From the NCBI RefSeq assembly GCF_036169555.1, contig NZ_CP108032.1:2418001-2482000 (forward strand): DNA of 64,000 nucleotides, in the 5' to 3' direction. A program made the position numbers and the translations under genes. This DNA is from Streptomyces sp. NBC_00306 (GTDB lineage Bacteria; Actinomycetota; Actinomycetes; Streptomycetales; Streptomycetaceae). This document shows positions 18,234 through 27,480 of this stretch, one piece after another (position 1 is the stretch's first letter; each line of letters begins with the position of its first letter). The notes under the pieces are model-generated. The model made no database searches and was not told the origin of the DNA. It was given only the letters and a program-made list of their open reading frames with translations.

Positions 18234-18686
18234 TCATGATCGATCCCCTGTGCGCGGCCCGGTGAAGCGACGGACGTAGCGCCGCTGCCAGGGTGTCTCC
18301 ACGGCGTGGGAGTCGTAGTGCTGCCGCACATAGCGCACGGCGTCCTCGGCGGGCACCCCGTCGAGGACGGCGAGACAGGCGAGCGCGGTCCCGGTCCGCC
18401 CCCGCCCACCCCCACAGGCGATCTCCACCCGCTCCCGCGCGGCCCGCTCCCACGCCTCCCGCAGCACCTCGCGGGCGGCGCCGCGATCACTGGGCAGCCG
18501 GAAGTCGGGCCACTTCAACCATGTGAAGTCCCAGTCGACTTGGGCCGGCGGCTTCCCGAGCAGATACACCCCGAAGTCGGGAACACGCCCATCGGGCAGC
18601 CCTTTCCGCAGCCCGCGCCCCCGCACATACCGGCCGGAGGGAAGCCGCAGTACGCCGGCGTCGGTGGGATTCCAGGTCTCGATCAC
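18234..18686 (-). CDS. Protein-tyrosine phosphatase family protein
   Basis: 150 residues from a GTG at 18686. The active-site loop is IACGGGRGRTGTALACL, i.e. Cys91-x5-Arg97-Thr98, the CX5R signature of dual-specificity and tyrosine phosphatases. The upstream DFTWLKWPDFRLPSD holds the likely general acid region, followed by a long helix before the P-loop. A longer open frame upstream is rejected as low-complexity. The substrate is unknown; it sits 43 bp from the DUF2277 gene in the same direction. Confidence 0.82.
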   Translation of the reverse strand: MIETWNPTDAGVLRLPSGRYVRGRGLRKGLPDGRVPDFGVYLLGKPPAQVDWDFTWLKWPDFRLPSDRGAAREVLREAWERAARERVEIACGGGRGRTGTALACLAVLDGVPAEDAVRYVRQHYDSHAVETPWQRRYVRRFTGPRTGDRS

Positions 18687-18793
18687 GCACTCAACGTAAC
18701 CGCCGACGGCCGGGAGCGGGGTACGGTCCGGTCGAGTACCGGGAGGACGAACGGTCCGACCACCGCGTACACACGGCGCGCCTGCTCGCCCGC

Positions 18794-19378
18794 CTACTCC
18801 CCGGCCTTGTCCGCGAAGGTGTCGGCGGCGCGCTGGATGCCGGCGACGTAGTCGCGCCACCACGCCTCGTCGCCGATCTCGTCGTGATCGGGACCGCCCC
18901 GCCCGTCGATGAGCTCGCGGACGACATCGGCGTGCCCCCCGTGCTGCGCGGTCTCGACCACCATCCGCACGAGCAGAACGCCCAACGTGGTCTCGCGCCG
19001 CTCCTCGGGCCAGTGCGCCACCCACCCGGGAGCGTCCAGCCCGAGCTCCTCGACGGTCCGGTCACCGTGCGCGCAGGCCCGCTCGTAGAGCCCGATCAGA
19101 TACTCACTGGACTCGTCGGCGGTAGCCCACATGTCGGCGCCGTCCCAGAGCGACCCGTCCTCGACCCACGCCATGGTCTCGGGCGCCGGCCGCTTGAACG
19201 ACTCCCCGAGATACACGTACTCCACACCGGCCAAGTGCTTGACGAGCCCGAGCAGATTGGTCCCGCTGGGCGTGAGGGGCCGCCGCAGGTCGTACTCGCT
19301 CAGCCCCTCCAGCTTCCCCAACAACCCGGCCCTGCCGGCCTTCAGCTTGCGGTGCAGCTCTTGCTTGAGATCGACCAT
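18794..19378 (-). CDS. DinB-family protein (DUF664)
   Basis: 194 residues, ATG behind GGGGAGAGC. A four-helix bundle is expected; conserved residues seen are the His in GLVKHLAGVEYVYLG and the paired His in ETAQHGGHADVVREL, which bind a metal in the DinB/YfiT fold. Relatives include thiol-S-transferases using mycothiol or bacillithiol. The actual substrate is unknown. Confidence 0.88.
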   Translation of the reverse strand: MVDLKQELHRKLKAGRAGLLGKLEGLSEYDLRRPLTPSGTNLLGLVKHLAGVEYVYLGESFKRPAPETMAWVEDGSLWDGADMWATADESSEYLIGLYERACAHGDRTVEELGLDAPGWVAHWPEERRETTLGVLLVRMVVETAQHGGHADVVRELIDGRGGPDHDEIGDEAWWRDYVAGIQRAADTFADKAGE

Positions 19379-19444
19379 GCTCTCCCCTGGTGCCGACGCC
19401 GAACTGTGCGGGGCGCCAGGGTACGTGCCCCCGTGGCGTGACCG

Positions 19445-19921
19445 TCAGCGCACGACGTGATCACTCACCCCGAGATCCCTGCGCATGACCGTGCGCAGAC
19501 GGCCGATGGCGCCGTCGAACGCCTCGTCCAGTTCCCTGTACGACGCGCTGTCCGCGTCGGCCCCGGCGACAAGGCAGTCCCGTGTCTCCCTCAGGACCAG
19601 GAACGCCGCCTGAGAGGCATCGATCACCTCGAGCGGCGCGAGGATGGCGAGTTGGTGCCGGAGCTCGTACGCGCCCGGCGACAGAAAGAGCTCTCGTACT
19701 CGCCGAGCGCGCTCCTCCACGGGCTGTACCGCGTGCGCGTACTCGCTGAGGGCGGTCCGCATCCGTGACAGCGCGGCCGAGTAGTCGGCGTACAGCTGTT
19801 GCCGCGTCGCATGTGCCTGGGTGATGCGGTCACGACGCCACCGGAGACGCTCGGCGAGCAGCGTGGACCCGACTCCGATGACTGCTCCGAGCGCGGTGCT
19901 GACCGGCGATATCCATTCCAT
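19445..19921 (-). CDS. Hypothetical protein with one N-terminal membrane segment
   Basis: 158 residues. An N-terminal hydrophobic segment (VSTALGAVIGVGSTLLA) is followed by a basic RLRWRRDR and then continuous amphipathic helix, so it is probably a membrane-anchored helical protein facing the cytoplasm. No family recognised. The ribosome binding site is weak. Confidence 0.6.
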   Translation of the reverse strand: MEWISPVSTALGAVIGVGSTLLAERLRWRRDRITQAHATRQQLYADYSAALSRMRTALSEYAHAVQPVEERARRVRELFLSPGAYELRHQLAILAPLEVIDASQAAFLVLRETRDCLVAGADADSASYRELDEAFDGAIGRLRTVMRRDLGVSDHVVR

Positions 19922-20020
19922 GGCCCGTCAGCCTAGGGAGGATGACGGGCGGAACGAGCCCCTCCCGCAGGACGCTTCCCGGGTTGGCCGCATCCGGCCC
20001 GCCGCCCGCTCGGACAGCGG

Positions 20021-20422
20021 TCACACAGCCAGCGCCACCTGCTCGCCCTCCACCGGGTTCCCGTAGTGGGCCCAGATCTGGTTCAGCTCGTGCTGGTAGT
20101 AGAGCGAGTGCAGACCGGCAATGATCCCGAGGATGACCCCGATCCACGGATTGCAGGTGGGCTGCAGCCCGGCCGAGGTCTGCATGCGGGCGATGCGCAG
20201 CCCGGTGTTGTAGACCGACACGAAGGGCGGGACGATCACCAGCCAGCCGATGGTGACGGCCAGCACGGACAGCATCGGATCGACCTCGATCCGCTCGTCG
20301 AAGTCGCGGGCCTCGCGATTCACCTTGTAGTACCAGACCAAGTGGTAGATACCGAGGGTGATCAGCGGCCACACCAGCCACACGAGGAAGATGTTGCGGG
20401 GTTTGCCGGCTCGACCTGACAC
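20021..20422 (-). CDS. DUF4234 family membrane protein
   Basis: 133 residues from the GTG at 20422, which has AGGAGG seven bases upstream; longer starts lack one. Seen: VWLVWPLITLGIYHLVWYYK, the family's conserved first segment, then NREARDFD, and two more hydrophobic stretches ending in HELNQIWAHYG. Function unknown; predicted polytopic membrane protein. Confidence 0.85.
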   Translation of the reverse strand: MSGRAGKPRNIFLVWLVWPLITLGIYHLVWYYKVNREARDFDERIEVDPMLSVLAVTIGWLVIVPPFVSVYNTGLRIARMQTSAGLQPTCNPWIGVILGIIAGLHSLYYQHELNQIWAHYGNPVEGEQVALAV

Positions 20423-20564
20423 GACGCACCTCCTGTTCCTCCAGTGCATCACGCGGAACGCGAACGCGCGCGCTCTGCACATGGGCGGCGGAGGCGCACA
20501 TCGGAAGTCCAGAGGGTGGGGCGGGGACGAGGCCCGAGGGACCTGAGCTGCGGGCCGACCGTCG

Positions 20565-21827
20565 TCAGACGGATGCCCCCGGACGGCCGGGCTCGTCCTG
20601 GTTCCCCTTCAAACACACAGCGACGCGTTCGCGGACCATGTCGACCTCCACGATCTCGACGGTCACCTCCTCACCGACGCCGACCATCTCCCCCAGGCCC
20701 TGAGCCGCACGCTGTCCCGGGAGTTCGGGGACGGTCATCACTCCCTCGAAACCGTGGAGGTCGACGAGCGCCTCGGCCTCGCCGATCGACATCACGATGC
20801 CCGAGCAGATCTGACCGCGCTGCAACGCCTTGATCGCGGCCCACCGGATGTCGCTCGGTGTCGGGTCGGTCCTCCAGCGCGCTCGCAGCACACCGTCGTC
20901 ATCAGGCAGCACGGCAGTGAACAGCGGATGGCGCTCATCGACGGTGATCGGCAACACCGCTGCTGCGCGAGCGCCGTCGAGGAGCGCGGCCAGTTCCTCG
21001 TACGCGTCCTCGTCCGCGAAGACGCTGGTGATCCGCCCGTCCTCGTCCTCCCGGACGAGCTCGATCAGGCCCTCCTCCGGGAAGGCGTCTCGTACGGCGT
21101 CGAGGTCCGTGGACAGGTCCGGCCACACGGTCAACCGCGCCCGAGGCACGAGCCGGGCGCGGACCGCGTCAAGATTCGCCTGGGTGATGCGGTGCCATCG
21201 GGAGACGTTGTGGACGTTTCCCTCCTCCAGGATGCCTGCTTCACCTGTGGCGACGCACCAGGCCACCCGTGCCCAGAAGGCATCGTCGGCGGGACGCTGC
21301 TCACCGGGCTCCTCGTCGAACGACGCATCGTAGGCAGACGCATCAAGTCGCTCGGCGAACAGACCGAGTTCATGGGTGTGGGCCACCGCCCGATCGCAAG
21401 ACCCGCCGCTGCCGACGTAGACGTACTGGTCCCATCCCACGTCGACGAAGAAGCGCCCCTCCACTTCGAGACGGCACCAAGCACCGTTGTCGCGCAGCAT
21501 GGCCCGGAGCAGTTCCGACGCCACCGCGAGGGAAACCTCCGCCCCGTCGTGAAATCCGGTCAGGTCGGGCGCGAAGTGACCGGCCAGGCCGTACCCGTCG
21601 ATCGGGGGCTCCAGCCCGAAGTGGACGGGTACGGAGATCAACGGCTCGCGTATGGCCAGGTACTGAACCGCGCTGTCCTCGGCGAAGGCAGCAACGGCCG
21701 CCAGGTAGGCGGCTTCGACGCTCCCGTGGTCGCTCCCCGTGTCCTCGGAGCCGGTGTAGTACCCGTGCTCATTGCGATCAGCCGGATCGTACTTGGTGAC
21801 GCGGTAGACGTAGGGCAGCACGTTCAC
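20565..21827 (-). CDS. S1 RNA-binding-domain protein of unknown function
   Basis: 420 residues, GTG start. The last ~80 residues look like an S1/OB domain: GQICSGIVMSIGEAEALVDL, then EVTVEIVEVDMVRERVAVCL. The first ~330 residues are acidic and unrecognised, with WDQYVYVGSGG and HNVSRWHRITQANLDAVRAR. The domain suggests nucleic-acid binding, but partner and role are unknown. Confidence 0.72.
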   Translation of the reverse strand: MNVLPYVYRVTKYDPADRNEHGYYTGSEDTGSDHGSVEAAYLAAVAAFAEDSAVQYLAIREPLISVPVHFGLEPPIDGYGLAGHFAPDLTGFHDGAEVSLAVASELLRAMLRDNGAWCRLEVEGRFFVDVGWDQYVYVGSGGSCDRAVAHTHELGLFAERLDASAYDASFDEEPGEQRPADDAFWARVAWCVATGEAGILEEGNVHNVSRWHRITQANLDAVRARLVPRARLTVWPDLSTDLDAVRDAFPEEGLIELVREDEDGRITSVFADEDAYEELAALLDGARAAAVLPITVDERHPLFTAVLPDDDGVLRARWRTDPTPSDIRWAAIKALQRGQICSGIVMSIGEAEALVDLHGFEGVMTVPELPGQRAAQGLGEMVGVGEEVTVEIVEVDMVRERVAVCLKGNQDEPGRPGASV

Positions 21828-21955
21828 TGCCCCGCGACGGAAACATCAAGGGGCATACGGACTCCTTGGCCGGAACCGAACTCACTGAGCGCCCCGGCGA
21901 GTCTGCCACCGGCCCGCCTTCCACGACCACGGGTTAACGTCGGCCGCTCCCGCGA

Positions 21956-22809
21956 TCACTGCGTCGCCTCCGCCCTCCTCCACGAAGCGAGAAACCGCAA
22001 GCCCTCTTCGGACGACGAGCCGGGCGCCGCGGTCATCACCATCAGCTGCTGATCCGGGTCGGTCGTGCAGCCGAGAATCTCCCAGTCGAGCGTCAGCGCA
22101 CCGACCACCGGGTGATCGAGGGCCTTGGTCCCGCACGCCTTGTGCGCGACATCGTGCGTCGCCCACCAGATGCGGAAATCGGGGTCCTTCACCGACAGCT
22201 CACCCACGAGCGCGGCGAGCCGGGGGTCATCCGGATACTGCATCGCGTCCATTCTGAGATATGCCACGCAGGTGCGCGCCGTGCTTTCCCAGTCGGTGAA
22301 AGGCGACGGACATCCGGGTCGAGAAATGCGAGGCGCAGATAGTTCCGCTCGGGCTGGGACAGCGCGGAGAAATCCGTGATGAGGGCAGCGGCGAGCGAAT
22401 TCCACGCCAGCACGTCCATGTGCCGGCCGAGGACAAGGGCGGGAGCGTCGGAAAGCAGGTCCAGCAGCCGCTGCAACTGCGGACGGACACGCTGCGCGGG
22501 CCGCCTCGTGGCTCGGCCCCCGCGCTTCGCCGCCAGCCCGCGGAGGTACACGGTCTGGTCCTCGTTCAACCGCAGCGCCCGGGCCAGGGCTGCCACGACC
22601 GGCTCCGAGGCCTTGAGCCGCCCCTGTTCCACCCGCGTGTAGTAGTCGGTACTGATGGCGGCCAGCTGGGCCACCTCCTCCCGGCGCAGTCCAGGCACTC
22701 GCCTCAGTGCTCCGGAGTCGGGCAGGCCGACATCGGCGGGCGCGAGTTCGGCGCGCCGGGTTCTGAGGAATTCGCCGAGCTCGTTGCGCTGCGCGTCTGC
22801 GGTACCCAT
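21956..22809 (-). pseudogene. XRE-family (MmyB-like) regulator broken by one base
   Basis: Start ATG 22809 with GGAAGG upstream. The N-terminal half reads as a helix-turn-helix (LRREEVAQLAAISTDYYTRV) and the middle as the MmyB-like ligand domain (LGRHMDVLAWNSLAAAL). After LDPDVRRL the frame is lost, while the expected continuation FTDWESTARTCVAYLRMDAM is present in the next frame down to 21956. Restoring one T in the T-run (AAA on the plus strand at 22299-22301) joins them. Either a recent frameshift or a sequencing error. An intact version would be about 284 residues and probably control the divergent hydrolase. Confidence 0.82.
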
Positions 22810-22856
22810 GCCTTCCAGTGTCGCAGCCGACGGCCTGTCCGTGAGGGGGAGAAATC

Positions 22857-22884
22857 TTTCCCAGGAACGATCGTTCCTGGGAAA
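22857..22884. promoter_or_regulatory. 28-bp perfect palindrome, operator candidate
   Basis: The half-site TTTCCCAGGAACGA is followed at once by its exact reverse complement. It lies between the divergent XRE regulator (start 22809) and hydrolase (start 22997), 47 and 112 bp from the two starts. Position and symmetry suggest the XRE protein's operator. Confidence 0.6.
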
Positions 22885-22996
22885 AAGGCCACTCTTGTTC
22901 CTCTCCTGACCCCGTGTGACCGTGAATGACGTGACCGGCCGTACGGGCCTCATCCATGACACACACGAAACCTGCGAATCAGGAAAGAGAAACACC

Positions 22997-23920
22997 ATGC
23001 TTCCCATCGATGTGCAATTCCAGAGCAATGGGCTGGCCATTGCCGGGCACCTCTACCTCCCCGACGACCACGTCGAGGGCGACCGGCGCCCCGCCGTCGT
23101 CACCTCGCACCCCTTCGGCGGTGTGAAGGAGCAGACCGCCGGCCTGTACGCGCGGAAGCTCGCCGCGGAAGGCTTCGTCACGCTCGCGTTCGACGCGAGC
23201 TACCAGGGCGAGAGCGAGGGCGAACCGCGCTTCCTGGAGAACCCGTTCGCCCGCGCCGAGGACATCAGGAGCGCGGTGACCTTCCTCGCCACGCTCGACC
23301 AGGTCGATCCGCACCGCATCGGCGCGCTGGGCATCTGCGCCTCGGGCGGCTACGTCCCGTTCGCGGCCACGACCGACCACCGGATCAAGGCGGTGGCGAC
23401 CGTGAGCGCGGCGGACATCGGCGCGCTGTTCCGTGAGGGACTTGGCGGCGGACAGGACGAGCAGGTCCTTCAGGACATGCTCGCGGCCGCCGCGGACGCC
23501 CGTACCGCCGAGGTCACGGAGGGCACCTTCCGGCTCGACCCGGTGGTCCCGGACACCCCGGAAGACGCGGCCGGCTGGCCGACCCTCTACCGGGAGGGCC
23601 AGGACTACTACCGCACGCCCCGGGCCCAGCACCCCAACTCCCCCAACCGGTACCTGTTCCGCAGCGTCGACCAGATCGCCCAGTACTCCTCCTTCGACAT
23701 GGTCGATCTGATCTCTCCTCGTCCCCTGCTGATGATCGCGGGCACCGAGGCGGACACCGCGTACTTCAGCCGTGAGGCGATCGCGAGGGCCCGCGAGCCC
23801 AAGGAACTCTTCTGGGTGGAAGGGGCGTCGCACATCGACCTCTACGACCGGGACGCGTACGTGCCGGCGGCGGTCGCGAAGCTGACCGGCTTCTTCAAGG
23901 AGAACCTCGCGGCGGCCTGA
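22997..23920 (+). CDS. Alpha/beta hydrolase, copy A
   Basis: 307 residues; ATG 22997 has AGGAAAGAG upstream, so the earlier 22916 start is rejected. Dienelactone-hydrolase/YcjY-like fold: strand and turn in AVVTSHPFGGVKEQTAG, nucleophile region GALGICASGGY (Ser in the elbow), acid region MIAGTEADTAYF and catalytic His in GASHIDLYD. No signal peptide. It is divergent from the broken XRE regulator and convergent with a close paralogue at 24068. Substrate unknown. Confidence 0.9.
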   Translation: MLPIDVQFQSNGLAIAGHLYLPDDHVEGDRRPAVVTSHPFGGVKEQTAGLYARKLAAEGFVTLAFDASYQGESEGEPRFLENPFARAEDIRSAVTFLATLDQVDPHRIGALGICASGGYVPFAATTDHRIKAVATVSAADIGALFREGLGGGQDEQVLQDMLAAAADARTAEVTEGTFRLDPVVPDTPEDAAGWPTLYREGQDYYRTPRAQHPNSPNRYLFRSVDQIAQYSSFDMVDLISPRPLLMIAGTEADTAYFSREAIARAREPKELFWVEGASHIDLYDRDAYVPAAVAKLTGFFKENLAAA

Positions 23921-23986
23921 TCCCCCGAGTCCGGCACGGCCGACCGGGGCGATCGCGGGTGGGGCCAGCGCGGGTACCGCCCCGAA

Positions 23987-24020
23987 CGAGGGTTCCGTCG
24001 ATGGGCGACGGAACCCCTCG
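23987..24020. terminator. Terminator between convergent hydrolases
   Basis: GGGTTCCGTCG pairs with CGACGGAACCC over a 5-base loop, extended by CGAG/CTCG with one bulged C. It lies between the stops at 23920 and 24068. Confidence 0.65.
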
Positions 24021-24067
24021 TCGCGTACCGGCGGCATCCTCGTGGCCGGGCGCGACAGACCAGGGCG

Positions 24068-24988
24068 TCAGGCCTTGGTGAGTTGCTGCGTGAAGAAGTC
24101 CGTCAGTTTCGCGACGGCGGTGGGCACGTACTCCTCCTTGTCGTAGAGGTCGATGTGCGTGGCGCCGTCGATCCAGAAGAGTTCCTTCGGCTCCCCGGCC
24201 TTCCCGATCGCCTCCCGGCTGAAGTAGGCCGTGTCCGCTTCGGTGCCTGCGATCATCAGCAGCGGACGCGGGGAGATGAGGTGGATCAGGTCGTACGAGG
24301 AGTACTGGGCGATCTGGTCGACACTGCGGAAGACCCAGCGATTGGGTGAGTTGGGGTGCTGGGCCCGGGGCGTGCGGTAGTAGTCGCTGCCCTCGCGGTA
24401 CAGCGTGGGCGCGTCCTTCGCCTCCTCCGGCGTGTTGGGGACGATGGGCTCCAGGTGGGGCTCCTTGCCCAGGGCCTCGTTGGTGCGGTCCTCGCCGGCC
24501 TGGTCGAGCATGCCGCGGATGACGTCCTCGCTCTGACCGCCGCCGAGACCCTCACGGAACAGCCCGCCCATGTCGGCGGCACTGACGGTGGCCACGGCCT
24601 TGATGCGGTGCTCGGTCTGGGCCGCGTAGGGGACGTAGCCGCCCGAGGCACAGATGCCCAGCGCACCGATGCGCCCGGGATCGACCTCATCGCAGACGGA
24701 CAGGAACGTCACGGCGCTCTTGATGTCCTCGGCGCGGGCGAACGGGTTCTCCAGGAAGCGCGGTTCGCCCTCGCTCTCGCCCTGGTAGCTCGCGTCGAAC
24801 GCGAGGCTCACGAACCCCTGGTCGGCGAGCCGTTGGGCGTAGAGGCCGGCGGTCTGTTCCTTGACGCCGCCGTAGGGGTGCGAGACGACGACGGCGGGCC
24901 GGCGCTCCGACTCGGTGTAGTCGTCGGGTGTGTAGAGGTTCCCCGCGAGCATGAGGTTGTTGCTGGGGAACTGCACTGCGGTCTTCAT
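24068..24988 (-). CDS. Alpha/beta hydrolase, copy B
   Basis: 306 residues, ATG behind AGGAGACGC. It matches copy A along the full length, with identical blocks such as FLENPFARAED, GALGICASGGYVP and SPRPLLMIAGTEADTAYFSR, and the same catalytic layout (His in GATHIDLYD). The two copies face each other with a shared terminator, so they arose by duplication and inversion or came in together. The promoter region lacks the 28-bp palindrome of copy A, so control differs. Confidence 0.9.
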   Translation of the reverse strand: MKTAVQFPSNNLMLAGNLYTPDDYTESERRPAVVVSHPYGGVKEQTAGLYAQRLADQGFVSLAFDASYQGESEGEPRFLENPFARAEDIKSAVTFLSVCDEVDPGRIGALGICASGGYVPYAAQTEHRIKAVATVSAADMGGLFREGLGGGQSEDVIRGMLDQAGEDRTNEALGKEPHLEPIVPNTPEEAKDAPTLYREGSDYYRTPRAQHPNSPNRWVFRSVDQIAQYSSYDLIHLISPRPLLMIAGTEADTAYFSREAIGKAGEPKELFWIDGATHIDLYDKEEYVPTAVAKLTDFFTQQLTKA

Positions 24989-25262
24989 TGCGTCTCCTGC
25001 ACTGACGGTGAGGGACGAGACCTGGCCCGCTGTACGGAGCGGACCCGAGGGTCCCCGGTAGCTCTGGAGGTGCAGATCCAGGCTTTTTGGGCTATACCAT
25101 CCTCAACCCTCACATGCCACTCGGGACGGCGCAAACGTGGCGGAGGCCCGCCGCGGTCCGGCGCTCCCGGGGCGTCTCGCCGGACCCGTCGCCCCAGGTC
25201 GTGGCCCCGCCCTGCGCCGTAGCATGGCAGGAGGGCGCCGCCGCGGACCGCACGGCGACGGG

Positions 25263-25365
25263 CACCAGGGCACCAGGGCACCAGGGCACAGGGCACCAGG
25301 GCACCAGGGCACCAGGGCACCAGGGCACCAGGGCACCAGGGCACCAGGGCACCAGGGCACCAGGG
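25263..25365. repeat. Octanucleotide tandem repeat CACCAGGG
   Basis: Twelve copies of CACCAGGG plus one 7-base variant (CACAGGG at 25287-25293) in perfect tandem, ending 68 bp before the crotonase start and about 275 bp from the divergent hydrolase start. The unit is not a multiple of three. The rest of this 445-bp gap holds no gene. Confidence 0.95.
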
Positions 25366-25433
25366 CAATGATCACCGGCCGACAGCCGCCGGGCGTGCCG
25401 CCGAGTCGTGACGAGCGACGACAGGAAGACCCC

Positions 25434-26279
25434 ATGACCGCCTCGTACGAAACCATCGACACCAGCGTGGACGGCAACGTCCTGACCGCCGCCTTCAACG
25501 CACCGCCCATGAACCTCATCGGCCCCGAGGTGGTGCGGGACCTGGTCTCGCTCCTCGACGACCTGGCGCAACCGGACGCCCCACGCGTGGCCGTCTTCGA
25601 GAGTGCGGACGCCGAATACTTCTTCCCGCACGTCGACATGACGAAGGTCGCCGAGTACACCGCCGAGGCCGCGAAGGCCGGAGGCCCCGGCGACGCCTCC
25701 CTGGGAATGCTGTTCCGCAAGCTGAGCCGACTTCCGGTCGTCACCATCGGCAAACTGCGCGGCCGCGCCCGGGGAGCGGGCAGCGAGTTCCTCCTCGCCT
25801 GCGACATGCGCTTCGCCTCCCGGGAGAACGCCGTCCTGGGCCAACTGGAAGTGGCGGTCGGAGCTCCTCCGGGCGCGGGCGCGATCCAGCACCTCACTCG
25901 GCTGCTGGGCCGGGGCCGGGCGCTCGAGGCCGTGCTGACGTCGTCGGACTTCGACGCGGACCTCGCCGAACGCTATGGATGGATCAACCGCGCCGTTCCC
26001 GACGCCGAACTGGACGCGTTCGTGGCAGGCATGGCCGCGCGCATGGGCGGCTTCCCCCGCGATGCGCTGATCGCGGCCAAGTCGGCGATCAACGACATCA
26101 GCCTTCCGGCCCCTGCCGACGTACGCGCGGACGCAGCGCTGTTCCAGCAGCTCGTCCGGAGCGAGACGGCGCAGCAACGCGTGGCCGAATTGTTCGAGCA
26201 GGGCTTCCAGACCCGGGGTGCCACCGAACGGGACCTCGGAGACGCCTTGGGCACCATCGGCGGATCGGCGGGCCGGTAA
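25434..26279 (+). CDS. Enoyl-CoA hydratase/isomerase (crotonase) family protein
   Basis: 281 residues; ATG 25434 with AGGAAG upstream. The longer frame from 25137 runs through the repeat tract and is rejected. Crotonase marks: GKLRGRARGAGSEFLLACDM (oxyanion-hole helix) and LGQLEVAVGAPPGAGA with the Glu matching Glu144 of rat hydratase. The second catalytic Glu is not obvious, so it may be an isomerase, a lyase or an uncommon hydratase. It precedes a DJ-1/PfpI gene in the same direction. Confidence 0.85.
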   Translation: MTASYETIDTSVDGNVLTAAFNAPPMNLIGPEVVRDLVSLLDDLAQPDAPRVAVFESADAEYFFPHVDMTKVAEYTAEAAKAGGPGDASLGMLFRKLSRLPVVTIGKLRGRARGAGSEFLLACDMRFASRENAVLGQLEVAVGAPPGAGAIQHLTRLLGRGRALEAVLTSSDFDADLAERYGWINRAVPDAELDAFVAGMAARMGGFPRDALIAAKSAINDISLPAPADVRADAALFQQLVRSETAQQRVAELFEQGFQTRGATERDLGDALGTIGGSAGR

Positions 26280-26408
26280 GGGGGCTCGGACTCCGGATCT
26301 CGGACGGCCTGGCACAGTCAGGCAGTCCACCGGCCGCCGATTGGCCCTCGCACCGGATTGGCGGGGCAGGAAGACTGCGAAGCCGGTGCCGTACGTCAAG
26401 GAGTTGTG

Positions 26409-27017
26409 ATGCAGGTAGCAGTGGTCACCTTCGACGGGTTCAACGAACTCGACAGCTTCATCGCTTCCGCGCTGATCAACCGTTGCCGTAAGGACGGCCT
26501 GGAGGCCTTCATCACGACGCCGACGCCGGTGGTCACCTCGATGAACGGCGTCGAAGTGACCGGGCAGCGCCCGATGGACTTCGTCACCGAAGCCGAGGTC
26601 GTACTGATCGGCAGCGGCGTCAAGGCACGCGAGGTGGCGGCCGACGACCGGATGCTCTCCCGCTTGCAGCTCGACCCTTCACGCCAGCTGATCGGCGCCC
26701 AGTGCTCCGGTGCGCTGGTGCTCGCCCGGCTGGGGCTGCTGAACGGGATGCCGGTCTGCACGGACATCAAGACCCGGCCCTTCGTCGAGGCCCTCGACGT
26801 CACCGTGCTGGACACGCCGTTCCACGCCGAGGGGAACATCGCCACGGCGGGCGGCTGCCTGGCGTCCCAGTACCTGGCGACGTGGGTGATGACGCGAACG
26901 GTCGGGGAGGACGTGGCACGTGGTGTCCTCGACTACGTGGCTCCGGTCGGCGAGAACCAGGAAACGGTGGAGCGGGCGCTGCGGGCCGTGCACGCGGGCG
27001 AGGTCGCGGTGCACTGA
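26409..27017 (+). CDS. DJ-1/PfpI family protein
   Basis: 202 residues; ATG 26409 follows AAGGAG. Seen: VTFDGFNELDSF with Glu13, and the nucleophile elbow LIGAQCSGALVLARLGLL with Cys99. These proteins include amidases, isonitrile hydratases, glyoxalase-like enzymes and chaperones; the subfamily here is not decided. A 25-bp tandem duplication covers its stop codon. It follows the crotonase gene by 130 bp. Confidence 0.88.
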   Translation: MQVAVVTFDGFNELDSFIASALINRCRKDGLEAFITTPTPVVTSMNGVEVTGQRPMDFVTEAEVVLIGSGVKAREVAADDRMLSRLQLDPSRQLIGAQCSGALVLARLGLLNGMPVCTDIKTRPFVEALDVTVLDTPFHAEGNIATAGGCLASQYLATWVMTRTVGEDVARGVLDYVAPVGENQETVERALRAVHAGEVAVH

Positions 27018-27051
27018 GCGCCGCACTGTCGCGGTGCACTGAGCGCCGCAC
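27003..27051. repeat. 25-bp tandem duplication over a stop codon
   Basis: The segment starting GTCGCGGTGCACTGAGCGCC occurs twice in tandem (27003, 27028). The first copy contains the TGA of the DJ-1 gene. Probably a slippage duplication with no effect on the protein. Confidence 0.9.
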
Positions 27052-27480
27052 GCCGGGCGGAGTCGGCTTACCCCGCCTGGTACCGGACCGGCCGTGTGCG
27101 CGCTCGGCGCCGGCCGTTGAGCGGGATGGGTCGACTGCAGGCGTCCGAGCAATTCTGAGTTCCGCGACACCCGGCAGAGCGGCGGGCTGCCGTCCTCCGA
27201 TCGGGCCGACGGCGGCATCCCTGCGGTGGCGTGAACGCTTTCGGCGACTTCGGCCCATAGGGGTGTCATCGATCGTCGGCAGATCCGAGATCGGCCGGTT
27301 GTCGGTCACGCCAGAACCTCCAGGCGTGGGCGGACAGATCTGCTCGGTCGGATGGAGCGGGGCCGGTCAGAGATCGGCACCCATGGGACGTATCTGTTCT
27401 CGATCGGGTCGCGGTCGCGTACGGCGCTCCGGCGTCCGGCATCTGCCCTGCGCCGCATGACGTGGGGACGAGCGTCCGTC
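27052..27480. other. Intergenic stretch, no gene seen
   Basis: Open frames here are short, overlap on both strands and lack ribosome binding sites or family likeness. No strong hairpin at the DJ-1 end. Confidence 0.6.

Noticed and set aside
25263..25365. CRISPR array
   Set aside because: 8-bp units with no spacers; a simple tandem repeat.
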